NCBI RefSeq assembly: GCF_001942305.1
Contig: NZ_MKKE01000055.1
Coordinates: forward strand, 124,001-188,000
Reading direction: 5' to 3'
DNA length: 64,000 bases
From: Saccharomonospora sp. CUA-673
Lineage (GTDB): Bacteria > Actinomycetota > Actinomycetes > Mycobacteriales > Pseudonocardiaceae
Positions 38,189 through 47,364 of the stretch are shown piece after piece. The notes under the pieces are model-generated. The model was not told the origin of the DNA. It saw only the letters and a program-made list of their open reading frames with translations, and ran no database searches. The stretch's first letter is position 1. Each line of letters opens with the position of its first letter. Both the position numbers and the translations under genes were made by a program.

Positions 38189-38260
38189 TTATCCACAGAA
38201 GTGTGCACAACTCATAGGGTTGTCCACAGTTTTGGTGCTGCTTGTGCACAGTTGTCCCCT
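38189..38260. promoter_or_regulatory. DnaA-box cluster between convergent genes
   Basis: Five boxes in 72 bp: TTATCCACA (38189-38197, perfect), TGTGCACAA (38202-38210, one mismatch, reverse), TTGTCCACA (38220-38228, perfect), TTGTGCACA (38242-38250), TTGTCCCCT (38252-38260). The region lies between the 3' ends of convergent genes, so no promoter is expected. Closer to consensus than any box in the dnaN-dnaA region. Confidence 0.72.
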
Positions 38261-38352
38261 TCGACAGTCGCGTTCCGTCGAAGGGGTGACACTGCGCGTG
38301 ACAGGGCCGCGTGTCGAGGCCGGCGGTTCGTCGGCGGTGACTACTCGACTGC

Positions 38353-39565
38353 CTACTCGGCCTTGGCGAGTTCGTGGGCGAGCACGTCGGCGAACGTGAA
38401 CGTGCCGGTCGGCTGGTCGCCCTCGCCGAGCAGGTACAGCCGTTTCACGGCGATGAGGATGCCCTCGGCGACGACGTCGCGGAACGCCGGGTCGGACAGC
38501 CGCAGCCGGTCCTGCTCGTTGGTCAGGTAGCCGATCTCGACGCGCACCGCGGGGCAACGGGTGCGGGTGAAGATGTCCCACGTCTTGGGGTGGGTGCGGC
38601 AGTCGAGCAGCCCGGTGCGGGCGGCCAGCTCGCGCTGGATGTACCCGGCGAGCAGCTCCCCGACGGTGGACGTGGTGCCGTTGCCGGTGCCGAAGTGGAA
38701 GCTCGCGACGCCCTGGGCGTGCGGCGAGGCGTTGCCGTCGCAGTGCAGCGACAGGAACAGGTCGGCGCCCGCGTCGTTGGCGAACTGGGCGCGGTCGACC
38801 TCGGACGGGCCCTGCGCGGGGCCCGCGAGATGAGCGCCTCCATGCCGGTGGCCTTCATGCGGCCCTCGAGCCGACGTGCGAGGTCCCAGGCGATGTCGCG
38901 TTCGACGACGCCCCCGACGTGCACGCCGGCATCGTCGCCGCCGTGCCCGGGGTCGATGACGATGCGCTTGCCACGCAGCCGCGGTCCCGCCTGCCGCACC
39001 TGCTCCTGCTCGCGCAGGAACACCGGGCGGCCACCGCGGGCACGCGGGGAGAGCTGGCGCAGCGCCCGCACGGTCGAGGCACCGCAGATGCCGTCGACGG
39101 TGAGCCCGTAGTCGCGTTGGAAGTTCTTCAGGCCACGTTCGGTCTGGGCTCCGAAGTGCCCGTCGGGGCGGCCGGCGTTGTAGCCGAGCTCGGTGAGGCG
39201 CTCCTGCAGCGAGAAGACGTCGTCACCGTGGACGGGTGCGGAGATCAGATAGGCCAGCGGTCGGCTGCCTAGGTGGTAGCAGGATCCGCGGAGCGCGCGA
39301 TACGTCGCCGCGCCGACCACGCCGTCCGTGATCAGCCCACGGCGCTGCTGGAACGCGCGCACCGCGTGCTCGACGTGGTGGTCGAACACCGCGTCGGCAC
39401 CGTCGGGGTGGCCGTGGGAACCGTTCGCGCGTGCGAACCGCCCGGGCCGTGGGAGCCGTTGGTCGCGATCGCGCCGCTTGCGCTTGGGAGCAGGTCCAGA
39501 CTCGTGAGCATGGACCTGATCTCGGCGACGTCCGCTCCGGTGTCGCCGCGGCGGAGTACCCGCAT
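38353..39565 (-). CDS. cwlM: CwlM-like peptidoglycan amidase-fold protein (two frame breaks)
   Basis: About 404 residues after two repairs. Two peptidoglycan-binding repeats (RRGDTGADVAEIRSMLTSLD..HAVRAFQQRRGLITDG and DDVFSLQERLTELGYNAGRP..LKNFQRDYGLTVDG), then an amidase_3 domain: IVIDPGHGGDDAGV, FLSLHCDGNAS, AVRVEIGYLTNEQDRLRL. In mycobacteria CwlM is cytoplasmic and, when phosphorylated, activates MurA; no signal peptide is seen here either, which fits. Breaks at ~39430 (CACGCGCGAAC) and ~38826 (CGGGCCCC). Same neighbours as Rv3915 (trxA-trxB side). Confidence 0.88.
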
Positions 39566-39821
39566 GCACTCCTCGCTCTGCGTTGGGCATCGGATCGAAC
39601 GGGCCTGCCATCACCCGATCCGGTGCTTGTGCTGTGTAAACCAATTGCAGGGCGCCGGGGGCCCTGCGCCCGTCTATTGTGCCTTGTGCCCACCGACGCG
39701 AGCGCGAAGGCCCGTCTCACGCCGCGTTCACAGGGGAGACGAGCAGGTCCACCCGTCATGACGCGGAAGATCGACTCGGTTCGGCTGAGTAATCGCCCGC
39801 GCCGAGCCGAGCATGACATAC
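39566..39821. other. Gene-free stretch upstream of cwlM
   Basis: No frame here shows codon usage or motifs of a gene. Contains an AT-richer patch around 39630-39680 that could hold the cwlM promoter; nothing else recognised. Confidence 0.5.
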
Positions 39822-39860
39822 GACGAGCCCGGGGCGCGGAGTCCGCGCCCCGGGCTCGTC
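39822..39860 (-). terminator. Terminator after trxA
   Basis: 19-bp perfect arms starting GACGAGCCCGGGGCGCGGA around a single base, 22 bp downstream of the trxA stop on the minus strand. No T-run. Confidence 0.75.
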
Positions 39861-39882
39861 GCCACGTGGTTCGCCGGACGGC

Positions 39883-40206
39883 TCAGAGCACGTCCGCGAG
39901 GTCGTCCAGCAGGGCCGCCTTGGGCTTGGCGCCGGTGATCTGCTTCACCGGCTGGCCGTTCTGGAACAGGATCAGCGTCGGGATCGACATGACCTTGTAG
40001 TCGCGGGCGGTGCCCGGGTTCTCGTCGATGTCCAGCTTGGCGATCTGGATCTTGTCCTTGTGCTCGCTGGCGATCTCCTCGAGCACCGGGGCGATCATCT
40101 TGCAGGGGCCGCACCAGGTGGCCCAGAAGTCGACGAGCACGGGCTTGTCGTTGGCGAGGACGTCGTCGCCGAAGCTGGAGTCGGTGACCTTGACGGTGTC
40201 GGTCAT
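39883..40206 (-). CDS. trxA: Thioredoxin
   Basis: 107 residues; active site WCGPC with Cys32 and Cys35 in VDFWATWCGPCKMIAP; cis-Pro in VMSIPTLILFQNG. Cytosolic disulfide reductant. ATG preceded by GAAAGAGGAACC. 38 bp after trxB, so the reductase and its substrate are co-transcribed. Confidence 0.97.
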   Translation of the reverse strand: MTDTVKVTDSSFGDDVLANDKPVLVDFWATWCGPCKMIAPVLEEIASEHKDKIQIAKLDIDENPGTARDYKVMSIPTLILFQNGQPVKQITGAKPKAALLDDLADVL

Positions 40207-40244
40207 GGTTCCTCTTTCTTCTCGTGAGTCCTGGGTCGGGAACG

Positions 40245-41240
40245 TCAGTTGGCCGCGGTGGCGTAGCCGCCGCCGACGAGCTCGGGCGTCTGGGCGGCCT
40301 CGTCGACCTGTGCGTGTTCGGCGAGCCAGCGTTCGGCGTCGATGGCCGCGGTGCAGCCGCTGCCGGCCGCCGTGATCGCCTGCTGATAGGTGTGGTCCAC
40401 GAGGTCGCCCGCGGCGAACACGCCGTCGACGTTCGTGTAGGAGCTGCGGCCCTGGGTGAGCACGTAGCCCGATTCGTCGACGTCGACCTGGCCGTGGAAC
40501 AGCTCGTTCCGCGGGTCGTGGCCGATGGCGACGAAGAATCCGGTCACATCCAGCGTCGACTCCTCGCCGGTGACGGTGTCGGCGACCTTCAGACCGCTCA
40601 CGGTCTCGTCGCCGAGCACCTCGGTGACCTGCGAGTTGAGCTGCCAGCGGATCTTCTCGTTCTGCTGGGCGCGCTCGAGCATGATCTTGGAGGCGCGGAA
40701 GTCCTCGCGGCGGTGGACGATCGTGACGGTCTTGGCGAACTTCGTCAGGAAGGTCGCCTCCTCCATCGCGGAGTCGCCGCCGCCGACGACGGCGATGTCG
40801 TGCTCACGGAAGAAGAACCCGTCGCACGTGGCGCAGGACGACACGCCGTGGCCGAGCAGCTTCTGCTCGCCGGGCACGCCCAGGTAGCGGGGCGCGGCGC
40901 CGGTGGCCAGGATGACGGCGCGGGCGGCGTAGCGCGTGCCGTTGGCGGTGACGTACTTGATGTCACCGGTGAGCTCGAGCTTCTCGACGTCCTCGGTGCG
41001 CAGGTCGGCGCCGAACGTCTTGGCCTGCTCGCGCATCTCCTCCATGAGCTCGGGGCCCTGGATGCCGGACCGGAAGCCCGGGTAGTTCTCCACCTCGGTG
41101 GTGGTCATCAATGCGCCACCGAACTGGGAGCCCTCGAACACCAGCGGCTCGAGTTGCGCACGGGCCGCGTACACGGCGGCCGTGTATCCCGCGGGACCCG
41201 ACCCGACGATGATCAGGTTCCGAACGTCCTCTGCAGCCAC
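40245..41240 (-). CDS. trxB: Thioredoxin reductase
   Basis: 331 residues. FAD motif IIVGSGPAGYTAAVYAARAQ, redox-active CATC (Cys136, Cys139) in SSCATCDGFF, NADPH motif VVGGGDSAMEEA, C-terminal VFAAGDLVDHTYQQAITAAG. Standard length and unbroken. Reduces TrxA with NADPH. Starts 197 bp downstream of the anti-sigma gene, past a terminator, so it likely has its own promoter. Confidence 0.97.
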   Translation of the reverse strand: MAAEDVRNLIIVGSGPAGYTAAVYAARAQLEPLVFEGSQFGGALMTTTEVENYPGFRSGIQGPELMEEMREQAKTFGADLRTEDVEKLELTGDIKYVTANGTRYAARAVILATGAAPRYLGVPGEQKLLGHGVSSCATCDGFFFREHDIAVVGGGDSAMEEATFLTKFAKTVTIVHRREDFRASKIMLERAQQNEKIRWQLNSQVTEVLGDETVSGLKVADTVTGEESTLDVTGFFVAIGHDPRNELFHGQVDVDESGYVLTQGRSSYTNVDGVFAAGDLVDHTYQQAITAAGSGCTAAIDAERWLAEHAQVDEAAQTPELVGGGYATAAN

Positions 41241-41355
41241 TGCTTTCCTCCGCTTCGATAACGCCTGACACCAGGTCCAACAGCATCGTAGGTGTGGGTG
41301 TTCCCGAAACGTGTCGGCGCCCGCCTGTGACCCCCTGCACCCGCGTGTCGCACGG

Positions 41356-41395
41356 CGAAAGGCCGCCGGCTCCGGTGGGAGTCGGCGGCCTTTCG
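41356..41395 (-). terminator. Terminator of the sigM operon
   Basis: Stem CGAAAGGCCGCCG/CGGCGGCCTTTCG with an interior partly paired loop; lies 43 bp past the anti-sigma stop. Confidence 0.8.
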
Positions 41396-41437
41396 GTGCT
41401 GGTCAGTGCGCTGGTCGGCGGCCCCGCGGCAGGCGGG

Positions 41438-42226
41438 TCAGCCTCGGCCGACGAGTTCGTCGAGGACCGGCTGCGGGCCGCAGTCGGGGCTGACGGCGAC
41501 CATGCGGAACTGGGCGAGTTCGCCGGTGGTGTAGAGCGCCATGACCGCTTCCTCGCCGTCGATGGTGACCGGGCGGACCCCCACGGGCTGACGGTCCGTG
41601 TCGATGCCCGCCTGCGCGACGCACTCGTCGAGCTGTTCCTTCGTACCGAGCGGGCCGAAGTCGCGCACGTTGCTGACGTCGCCGACGGCGGCCGACAGTT
41701 CGCCCTGGTCGTTGCTGAGCGTCAACGGCCCGGCACCGTCCGAGCCGTCCGCGCCGCCTGCCGGCTCCGAGGCCTCCTCGGTCGGTGCGGGCTGGGCCAC
41801 TCCCGGGGTCGCGTCGTCGACGCCGAGCGTCGGCACCACGATCGCCACCGCCGCGACGACCGCCGCGGCGCCGGCGAGCAGTCCCGCCGCGATGCCGGCC
41901 TGCTTCTTCCGCCTGCTGCGTGCCCGGTCGAGGCCCACGACGTTCGTGGTCCCCTGCGACTCGCGGGCGCGCTGCTCGTCGGCGATCGCCGCGTCGAGCC
42001 GCGCCGCGACGTGCGCGGGCATCGGTTCCACCGGCTCGTCGGCGAGCGAGCCCAGGTCGGCCTGTGCGGCCTCCAGCGCCTCGATGATCGCCCGAGCCTC
42101 GGGGTCGGCGTGCACACGAGGCCACAGCGCGGCTGCTTCGCTCTCGCTCAGCACGCCGGCGTGCAGGTCGGAGAGCACGTCGACAGACAGAGCCGTCTCG
42201 TCCTGGCCCTTGAATTCGCCGCTCAT
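41438..42226 (-). CDS. SigM anti-sigma-like membrane protein (Rv3912 counterpart)
   Basis: 262 residues. Cytoplasmic N-terminal helical part (SVDVLSDLHAGVLSESEAAA, RARSRRKKQ), one membrane helix (AGIAAGLLAGAAAVVAAVAI), then an extracellular domain of ~130 residues with Cys pairs (DECVAQAG, SPDCGPQPVL). No HxxxCxxC zinc motif, so it is not a ZAS-type anti-sigma. Its ATG overlaps the sigM stop by 4 bp, as expected for a membrane anti-sigma that holds SigM. Confidence 0.82.
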   Translation of the reverse strand: MSGEFKGQDETALSVDVLSDLHAGVLSESEAAALWPRVHADPEARAIIEALEAAQADLGSLADEPVEPMPAHVAARLDAAIADEQRARESQGTTNVVGLDRARSRRKKQAGIAAGLLAGAAAVVAAVAIVVPTLGVDDATPGVAQPAPTEEASEPAGGADGSDGAGPLTLSNDQGELSAAVGDVSNVRDFGPLGTKEQLDECVAQAGIDTDRQPVGVRPVTIDGEEAVMALYTTGELAQFRMVAVSPDCGPQPVLDELVGRG

Positions 42227-42834
42227 CGTCGTCCCTCCCCGTGTTTGCTTTCGTAAGTTGGGACGTCGCCCTCGTCGGTCGGGTTCCGTAGATGACCGAG
42301 AAGTTTCGCGAGTTTCGTGCGACCTCGAGCACACCGGCTCTTGACGGTGCCCTCGGCGATACCGAGCATCTCGGCGGTCTCGGACACCGAGTACCCCTCG
42401 ACGTCGACGAGCACGATCGGGGCGCGCTGGTCCTCGGGAAGCTGGTCGAGGGCCTCCTTGATGACCAGTCGCGTCTCCCGTTCGCCCATCGAGTCGCGGG
42501 GCACGGCGGGTTCCTGCGGGCCCTGTTCGTCGAGGGGGACGGTCGGGCGGGCCTGCTTGCGCCGGATCCGGTCGAGGCAGGCGTTCACCACGATGCGGTG
42601 CAGCCACGTCGTCACCTGGGACTCGGCGCGGAAGTTCGAGGCGGCGCGGAAGGCGGAGATGAACGCGTCCTGCAGGGCGTCGGCTGCTTCCTCCGGATCC
42701 CGGACGGTGCGCAGGGCGACGGCCCACATGCGGTCTCGATGTCGGCGGACGAGCTCGTTGAACGCATGCGGATCGCCGGCGGCGTGCGCCTTGATCAGAT
42801 CCGCATCCGTCGGCTCGGCGGTGGGCGCTGTCAC
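42223..42834 (-). CDS. sigM: ECF RNA polymerase sigma factor SigM
   Basis: 203 residues. Region 2 has HAFNELVRRHRDRMWAVALR, EEAADALQDAFISAFRAASN and TTWLHRIVVNACLDRIR; region 4 has LPEDQRAPIVLVDVEGYSVS then AEGTVKSRCARGRTKLAKLL. Location between the MurJ/pseudokinase genes and an anti-sigma matches mycobacterial sigM. GTG start. A GGGGAAC element (minus strand, 42885-42891) in the 70-bp upstream gap resembles an ECF -35, with no clear -10, so autoregulation is only suggested. Confidence 0.93.
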   Translation of the reverse strand: MTAPTAEPTDADLIKAHAAGDPHAFNELVRRHRDRMWAVALRTVRDPEEAADALQDAFISAFRAASNFRAESQVTTWLHRIVVNACLDRIRRKQARPTVPLDEQGPQEPAVPRDSMGERETRLVIKEALDQLPEDQRAPIVLVDVEGYSVSETAEMLGIAEGTVKSRCARGRTKLAKLLGHLRNPTDEGDVPTYESKHGEGRR

Positions 42835-42904
42835 CCGGAAGAGATTACTAAGACCGGGCAGTCCGTACCCGATCGGATCGCCGCGTTCCCCGTGTCTGTC
42901 GCCG

Positions 42905-44449
42905 TCAGCCCGCGGACAGGAACCTGAGCTCGCCGAACTCGGAGTAGAACTCCGGTTCCTCGCCGCCCAGCCGGCTGATCCACACGATCACGTACTGGGT
43001 CTGGGGCGGCTGGTCGAGCTGGACCTCGTTGACGACCTCGCCCATCGTCGCCTCGCCCACGACCTGCGTGGCGTCGAGCGGGACGTCGGGTGCGCTGGCC
43101 GTGCGGACCTCGACCTCGGTGCCCGGGCTGTCACCGATGACGCGCACCGCGGACAGGTCGACCGGCTCGTCGAACGTCGCGACGAGGCCGACGCCGGTCT
43201 TCAGCGCCGGCAGCTGCTGCTGGTACGTGTCGGTGCGCCAGATGGTGGTGGGATCGCCGTCGATGGCCAGCGGCGCGGTGCCCGGGCTGTCGGGCGAGCC
43301 CTCGGGGCTGTAGACGTCGATGCTCGACGGGGCGACCGGCGGGCCTGCCTGCTGGCCCGCCCCGTCGGCGCCGTCGGCGCCATTGCCGCCGCCGCCCGGT
43401 TGGCCCTCCTGCTGGGTGGGTGTCGGGTCGGCGAGGTTGACGTCGGGTCCGCCGGTGTCGGCGTCGTCCTGGAAGAAGCTGATGGCCATCATGCCGAGCC
43501 AGGCCAGGACGCCGACGGCGGCGCACACGAGCACGGTGACGCCGAGGGCGAGCTTGCGCCGGCGCGCCTTGTCGGTGGTCGGTTTCTTGGTGGTCCAGAC
43601 CGTGCCGTCGGACTCGGCGGGTTGGGCGGGCTGCTTGGCGCGTTCGGCGGCCTCGGCGGCGTGGTCGAGGGCGCGCAGGATCGCGGCGGAGGTGCGGATG
43701 CCGCCGTGGTCGCCGTCCTCGATGGTGCGCACCGACAGCGCGGACAGTTCCTGCGGCACGCGGGGCTGCAGCGATTTGGCGGGCACGATGCGTCCGGTCG
43801 GCGACTTCGGCGCGGGCGCCAGCGCGGGCGGTCCGCCCGGCAGCGCCCACCGGCCGGTGAGCAGCAGGTACAGCACCGAGCCGAGGGCCTTGACGTCGTC
43901 GCGCAGTGTCGCGTCGGGCAGCGGGCCGGGGAACGCGAGGCGCAGCCTGCCGTCGGGCGTCAGGCGTAGCCGCTGCGGGTGGTCGATGCCGAGCACGAGG
44001 CCCGACTGGTGCGCCTGGTCGACGGATTCGGCCAGCGCGCGCACCATGCGGGCGGCGGCGCCGGGTTCGACGGGCCGTTCGGCGACCAGGTCGATCAGGT
44101 CGGTGCCCTTGGTCCACTCGGCGACGACGATGCCGAGCAGACCCTCGCTCGAGGAGATCCCGCTGCCGAGGCTGAGCACGTCGAGCACGCGGGCGACACC
44201 GGGGTGCTCGAACGTGGCCGCGTGCGCGGCGCGTTCGAGGGTGCGCCTGCCGAGCAGGGCCGCCTCGGGGTCGGCCGGGTCGCCGACGAGCATCGTCAGG
44301 GCGACGTCGCGGCGCAGCTGGCCGTCCCGTGCGCGCCACAGGTGGGCGCCCGCCCGCTCGTCGATGCCGAACTGCGCGAGCAGCCGGTATCGGCCGTCGC
44401 CGACGACTCCGCCGGGCGCCAGCGCACCCCGCTGCGCTCTCGTGCCCAT
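42905..44449 (-). CDS. Pseudokinase-like membrane protein linked to MurJ
   Basis: 514 residues. N-terminal 270 residues have a protein-kinase fold (YRLLAQFGIDERAGAHLWRA, FEHPGVARVLDVLSLGSG), but the catalytic loop reads GIDHPQRLRLT rather than HRDxxxxN, so activity is unlikely. Then a linker, one membrane helix (LALGVTVLVCAAVGVLAWLG), a Gly/Pro spacer and an extracellular beta domain (IDVYSPEGSPDSPGTAPLAI, TTIWRTDTY) like discoidin or the Rv3910 C-terminus. In M. tuberculosis MurJ and pseudokinase are one polypeptide; here they are two genes 80 bp apart. Confidence 0.87.
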   Translation of the reverse strand: MGTRAQRGALAPGGVVGDGRYRLLAQFGIDERAGAHLWRARDGQLRRDVALTMLVGDPADPEAALLGRRTLERAAHAATFEHPGVARVLDVLSLGSGISSSEGLLGIVVAEWTKGTDLIDLVAERPVEPGAAARMVRALAESVDQAHQSGLVLGIDHPQRLRLTPDGRLRLAFPGPLPDATLRDDVKALGSVLYLLLTGRWALPGGPPALAPAPKSPTGRIVPAKSLQPRVPQELSALSVRTIEDGDHGGIRTSAAILRALDHAAEAAERAKQPAQPAESDGTVWTTKKPTTDKARRRKLALGVTVLVCAAVGVLAWLGMMAISFFQDDADTGGPDVNLADPTPTQQEGQPGGGGNGADGADGAGQQAGPPVAPSSIDVYSPEGSPDSPGTAPLAIDGDPTTIWRTDTYQQQLPALKTGVGLVATFDEPVDLSAVRVIGDSPGTEVEVRTASAPDVPLDATQVVGEATMGEVVNEVQLDQPPQTQYVIVWISRLGGEEPEFYSEFGELRFLSAG

Positions 44450-44529
44450 CCGGCCTGACCCCCTCTTGCGGTTCCGACTCCGGTGATCTCTAGATGAGGG
44501 TACGTGAACACGCGCCGCGAGCGGCTCAT

Positions 44530-47364
44530 CTAACCGCGTCGGACCAACCGGGTGACACGGCGAGTGACGGGGGCCAGTTCATCCACCTTGAGTGCCATCA
44601 GCACCCCGAACGAGACCCCCATGCCGACAATGCCCTGCAGGATCAGCTTCACCCAGGCCCCGCCGACCGTGCCCAGGAAGTCCGGCACGAGCCAACCGGC
44701 GACGACGGCGGCCAGCGCGCCGAGCAGGCTGGCCACGACCGTGAACAGGATGACGCCCACCACGCGCTTGCTGCGCAGGTTGCCGAGCTTGACCCACAGC
44801 CACACCTGGCCGAGGACGGCGCCGACGACGAACACGAGCGAGTTGACCATCATCACGCCGAGCACGACCTGCGTGGGCGTGAGCACGGCCTGCGCCAGAT
44901 ACAGCAGCGGGATCTTCACCGCCGTCATCACGACCATGATCAGCGTGGGTGTGCGCGAGTCCTTCATCGCGTAGAACACGCGCATCTGCAGCATCACCAG
45001 CGCGTACGGCAGCAGGCCGAACGCGCTGACCGCAAGCGCTTGCCCCAGGCGTTCGGCATCCTCGACCGAACCGCGGCCGAGCGCGAACAGGGCGACACCG
45101 ATCGACGTGCCGGCCACGGCCATGACCGCCGACACCGGCAGCAGCATCAGCGTCGTCAGCCGCGAGCCGTAGGACAGGTCGCCGATGAGCCTGCGGTCGT
45201 CGCCGTCGGCGGCGGCGCGGCTCATCTTCGGCATGAGCGCGGTCAGCAGCGACACGCCGATGACGCCGTAGGGCAGCTGGAACAGCAGCCACGCGTTCGA
45301 GTAGATCGACGCACCACCGGCGGCGCCCGCGGTGAGCACGCGGGTGTTGACGACCATGCCGATCTGGCTGACCACGACGTAGCCGAGGATCCACGCGGCC
45401 AGGCCGCCGAACTCCTTGAGCCGCTCGTCGAGGCCGAAGTTCCACTTGAACCTGAAGCCCGACCGGCGCAGCGCGGGCAACAGGAACAGCGCCTGCGCCG
45501 TCATGGCCGACAGCACGCCCAGGCCCAGCACGAGCACCTGCGGGTCGGTCATGTTCGACGGCACGATCGTCGGATCGCCCGGCACGAGCGCGAACGCGAT
45601 GATCGCGACGATGATCACCAGGTTGTTGACCACCGGCGCCCACTGGGCGGGGCCGAAGATCTGCTTGGCGTTCAGCACGGCCGACAGCACCGCGAACAGG
45701 CCGTAGAACAGCAGCCCCGGCAGCAGCAGGTAGGCGAACCACGTCGCGAGCTCGGAGTTCGCGTCGCCCGAGTCGTCCATCAGCAGCGACGTCAGCCACG
45801 GCGCCGCGGCGGTCGAGAGCACGGTGCCGACGCCGAGGATCGTGATCGCCATCGTGATCAGCCGCTGGGTGTAGCGCTCACCGCCGTCGGGGTCGTCCTG
45901 CGAGCGCACGAGAAGCGGCACGACGACGCTGGTGAGCACACCGCCGAGCAGCAGCTCGTTGATGATCAGCGGCATCGTGTTGGCGACGGTGAACGAGTCG
46001 TAGAGCACGCCGAGCGTGGCCACCCACGCCAGCAGCACCTTCCACAGGAAGCCGGTGATGCGGCTCGTCATGGTCGCGATGGCCATCCGGCCCGTGGCCT
46101 TGGCCAGCGAGACCTTCTTGGCCGACGGCTTCTCCTGCGGCTCCTCGACGCCGACGGCCGGGATGCGCTCGCCGATCTCGGTGTGCCGCGGACCGTCGAG
46201 GATCCGCGGCATCATCTGCGTCGCGAGCTCGTCGTACGGGCCCTGCACGTCCGGGTCGATGCCCGGCCAGCGCGCCGACCGACGCGGGATGTACACCGTC
46301 GCGTCCGGCTCCTGCGGCGGAGCGGGCGGCGGCGGGGTCACCGAGCGCGCCTGCTCGGGCGCCGGGCGTTCCTCGCGGCTCCAGGGGCGCACGGGCGCGC
46401 GCCGCTGGGTCCGCTCCTCGCCGCGGCGGGGCGGCTTGCGGCGCGGATCCGGCGGCAGCGGTTCGTCCTGCGGCGGCCAGCGGTCACCCGGCGCGGGTGG
46501 CGGCGGCTGCGGCGGGAGCTGTTGTGGTCCGGACGATTGCCGCGGTGCCCGCGGCGGCGGTTCCTGCCCGGGCGGTCCGGGAGGCGGTCCGGCAGGAGGA
46601 GGTCCCTGCGGGGAGCCCTGTGCCGGTCCGGGCGGGGGCGGTTGCCGGCGCGGCGGACGCTCGCCGCGCCCGCCGTCCGGCGGCCCGGGCCGTTCGGCCG
46701 CCGGACGTTCGGGCGGCGGGCCCTGCCTGCGCGGCGGTTGCTGGCCGGCAGGAGGCTGCCCCGGAGGCGGCTGGTGTCCCGGCGGCGGCCCGCCGGGCGA
46801 CTGCTGCGGAGGCTGCGGAGGCTGCGGAGGCTGCGGAGGTTGGGACTGCGGAGCCTGCGGTGGACGCCGGTCCTGGCCACGTCCGTCGGGCGGGACCTGC
46901 CCGGGGTTGCGGCCGCGAGCTCGCGGGTCCGGTTCGGGCGCGCGGTGTCCGTTCCTGCGGGCCTCGTCGGGCGTCGCAGGAGGGACCTCCGGTGTGGGGT
47001 GTGGTGGTCGCGGCCGGCGAGGGGGACGGGGCGCCCGCTGGGGACGCTGGGTCTGTGGCGGCTGCGCGCGTGGCGGCTCGCCGTCGGGGCGTTCGCGCTG
47101 GTCGGCGGCGCGCCGGGACAGTTCTCCGCCCGGGTCGTCGGCGTCCGGCCACGGGACTGGGTCGTCCCCGGCGCCTTCCCCCTGACGGTCTGCTGGCCCC
47201 CCTGGCCTTGCCGGTCCGCCCGGCCTCCCCTCGTGTTCGGGTGGCCGGCCCGGCTGTCTGTCCAACGCGTGCCCCATCAACTCGGCGTCAAGCTCGGTCG
47301 ATTCAGGGTAATGCGCGGCGCGGGAAAACTCAGGTCGCCTCGGCGGCAGAGCCGTTCTCGTCAC
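44530..47364 (-). CDS. murJ: Lipid II flippase MurJ (MviN) with long Pro-rich N-terminus
   Basis: 944 residues. The first ~420 are low-complexity Pro/Gln/Gly/Arg (QPPQPPQPPQPP, RPAAERPGPPDGG), probably cytoplasmic. The 14-helix MATE-like transporter begins near residue 427 (MAIATMTSRITGFLWKVLLA) and includes NELLLGGVLTSVVVPLLVRS and LPYGVIGVSLLTALMPKMSR. It moves lipid II across the membrane. GTG 47364 overlaps the upstream gene by 35 bp; an ATG at 47277 is an alternative. MurJ proteins are usually ~520 residues, so the tail is an added module. Confidence 0.92.
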   Translation of the reverse strand: MTRTALPPRRPEFSRAAHYPESTELDAELMGHALDRQPGRPPEHEGRPGGPARPGGPADRQGEGAGDDPVPWPDADDPGGELSRRAADQRERPDGEPPRAQPPQTQRPQRAPRPPRRPRPPHPTPEVPPATPDEARRNGHRAPEPDPRARGRNPGQVPPDGRGQDRRPPQAPQSQPPQPPQPPQPPQQSPGGPPPGHQPPPGQPPAGQQPPRRQGPPPERPAAERPGPPDGGRGERPPRRQPPPPGPAQGSPQGPPPAGPPPGPPGQEPPPRAPRQSSGPQQLPPQPPPPAPGDRWPPQDEPLPPDPRRKPPRRGEERTQRRAPVRPWSREERPAPEQARSVTPPPPAPPQEPDATVYIPRRSARWPGIDPDVQGPYDELATQMMPRILDGPRHTEIGERIPAVGVEEPQEKPSAKKVSLAKATGRMAIATMTSRITGFLWKVLLAWVATLGVLYDSFTVANTMPLIINELLLGGVLTSVVVPLLVRSQDDPDGGERYTQRLITMAITILGVGTVLSTAAAPWLTSLLMDDSGDANSELATWFAYLLLPGLLFYGLFAVLSAVLNAKQIFGPAQWAPVVNNLVIIVAIIAFALVPGDPTIVPSNMTDPQVLVLGLGVLSAMTAQALFLLPALRRSGFRFKWNFGLDERLKEFGGLAAWILGYVVVSQIGMVVNTRVLTAGAAGGASIYSNAWLLFQLPYGVIGVSLLTALMPKMSRAAADGDDRRLIGDLSYGSRLTTLMLLPVSAVMAVAGTSIGVALFALGRGSVEDAERLGQALAVSAFGLLPYALVMLQMRVFYAMKDSRTPTLIMVVMTAVKIPLLYLAQAVLTPTQVVLGVMMVNSLVFVVGAVLGQVWLWVKLGNLRSKRVVGVILFTVVASLLGALAAVVAGWLVPDFLGTVGGAWVKLILQGIVGMGVSFGVLMALKVDELAPVTRRVTRLVRRG

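Noticed and set aside
38189..38260. Main chromosomal origin at the perfect DnaA boxes
   Set aside because: Too few boxes, no AT-rich opening tract, and the dnaN-dnaA interval has the expected location and unwinding tract.
39431..40000. 189-codon forward frame between cwlM and trxA
   Set aside because: Overlaps both genes antisense; no ribosome site or domain.
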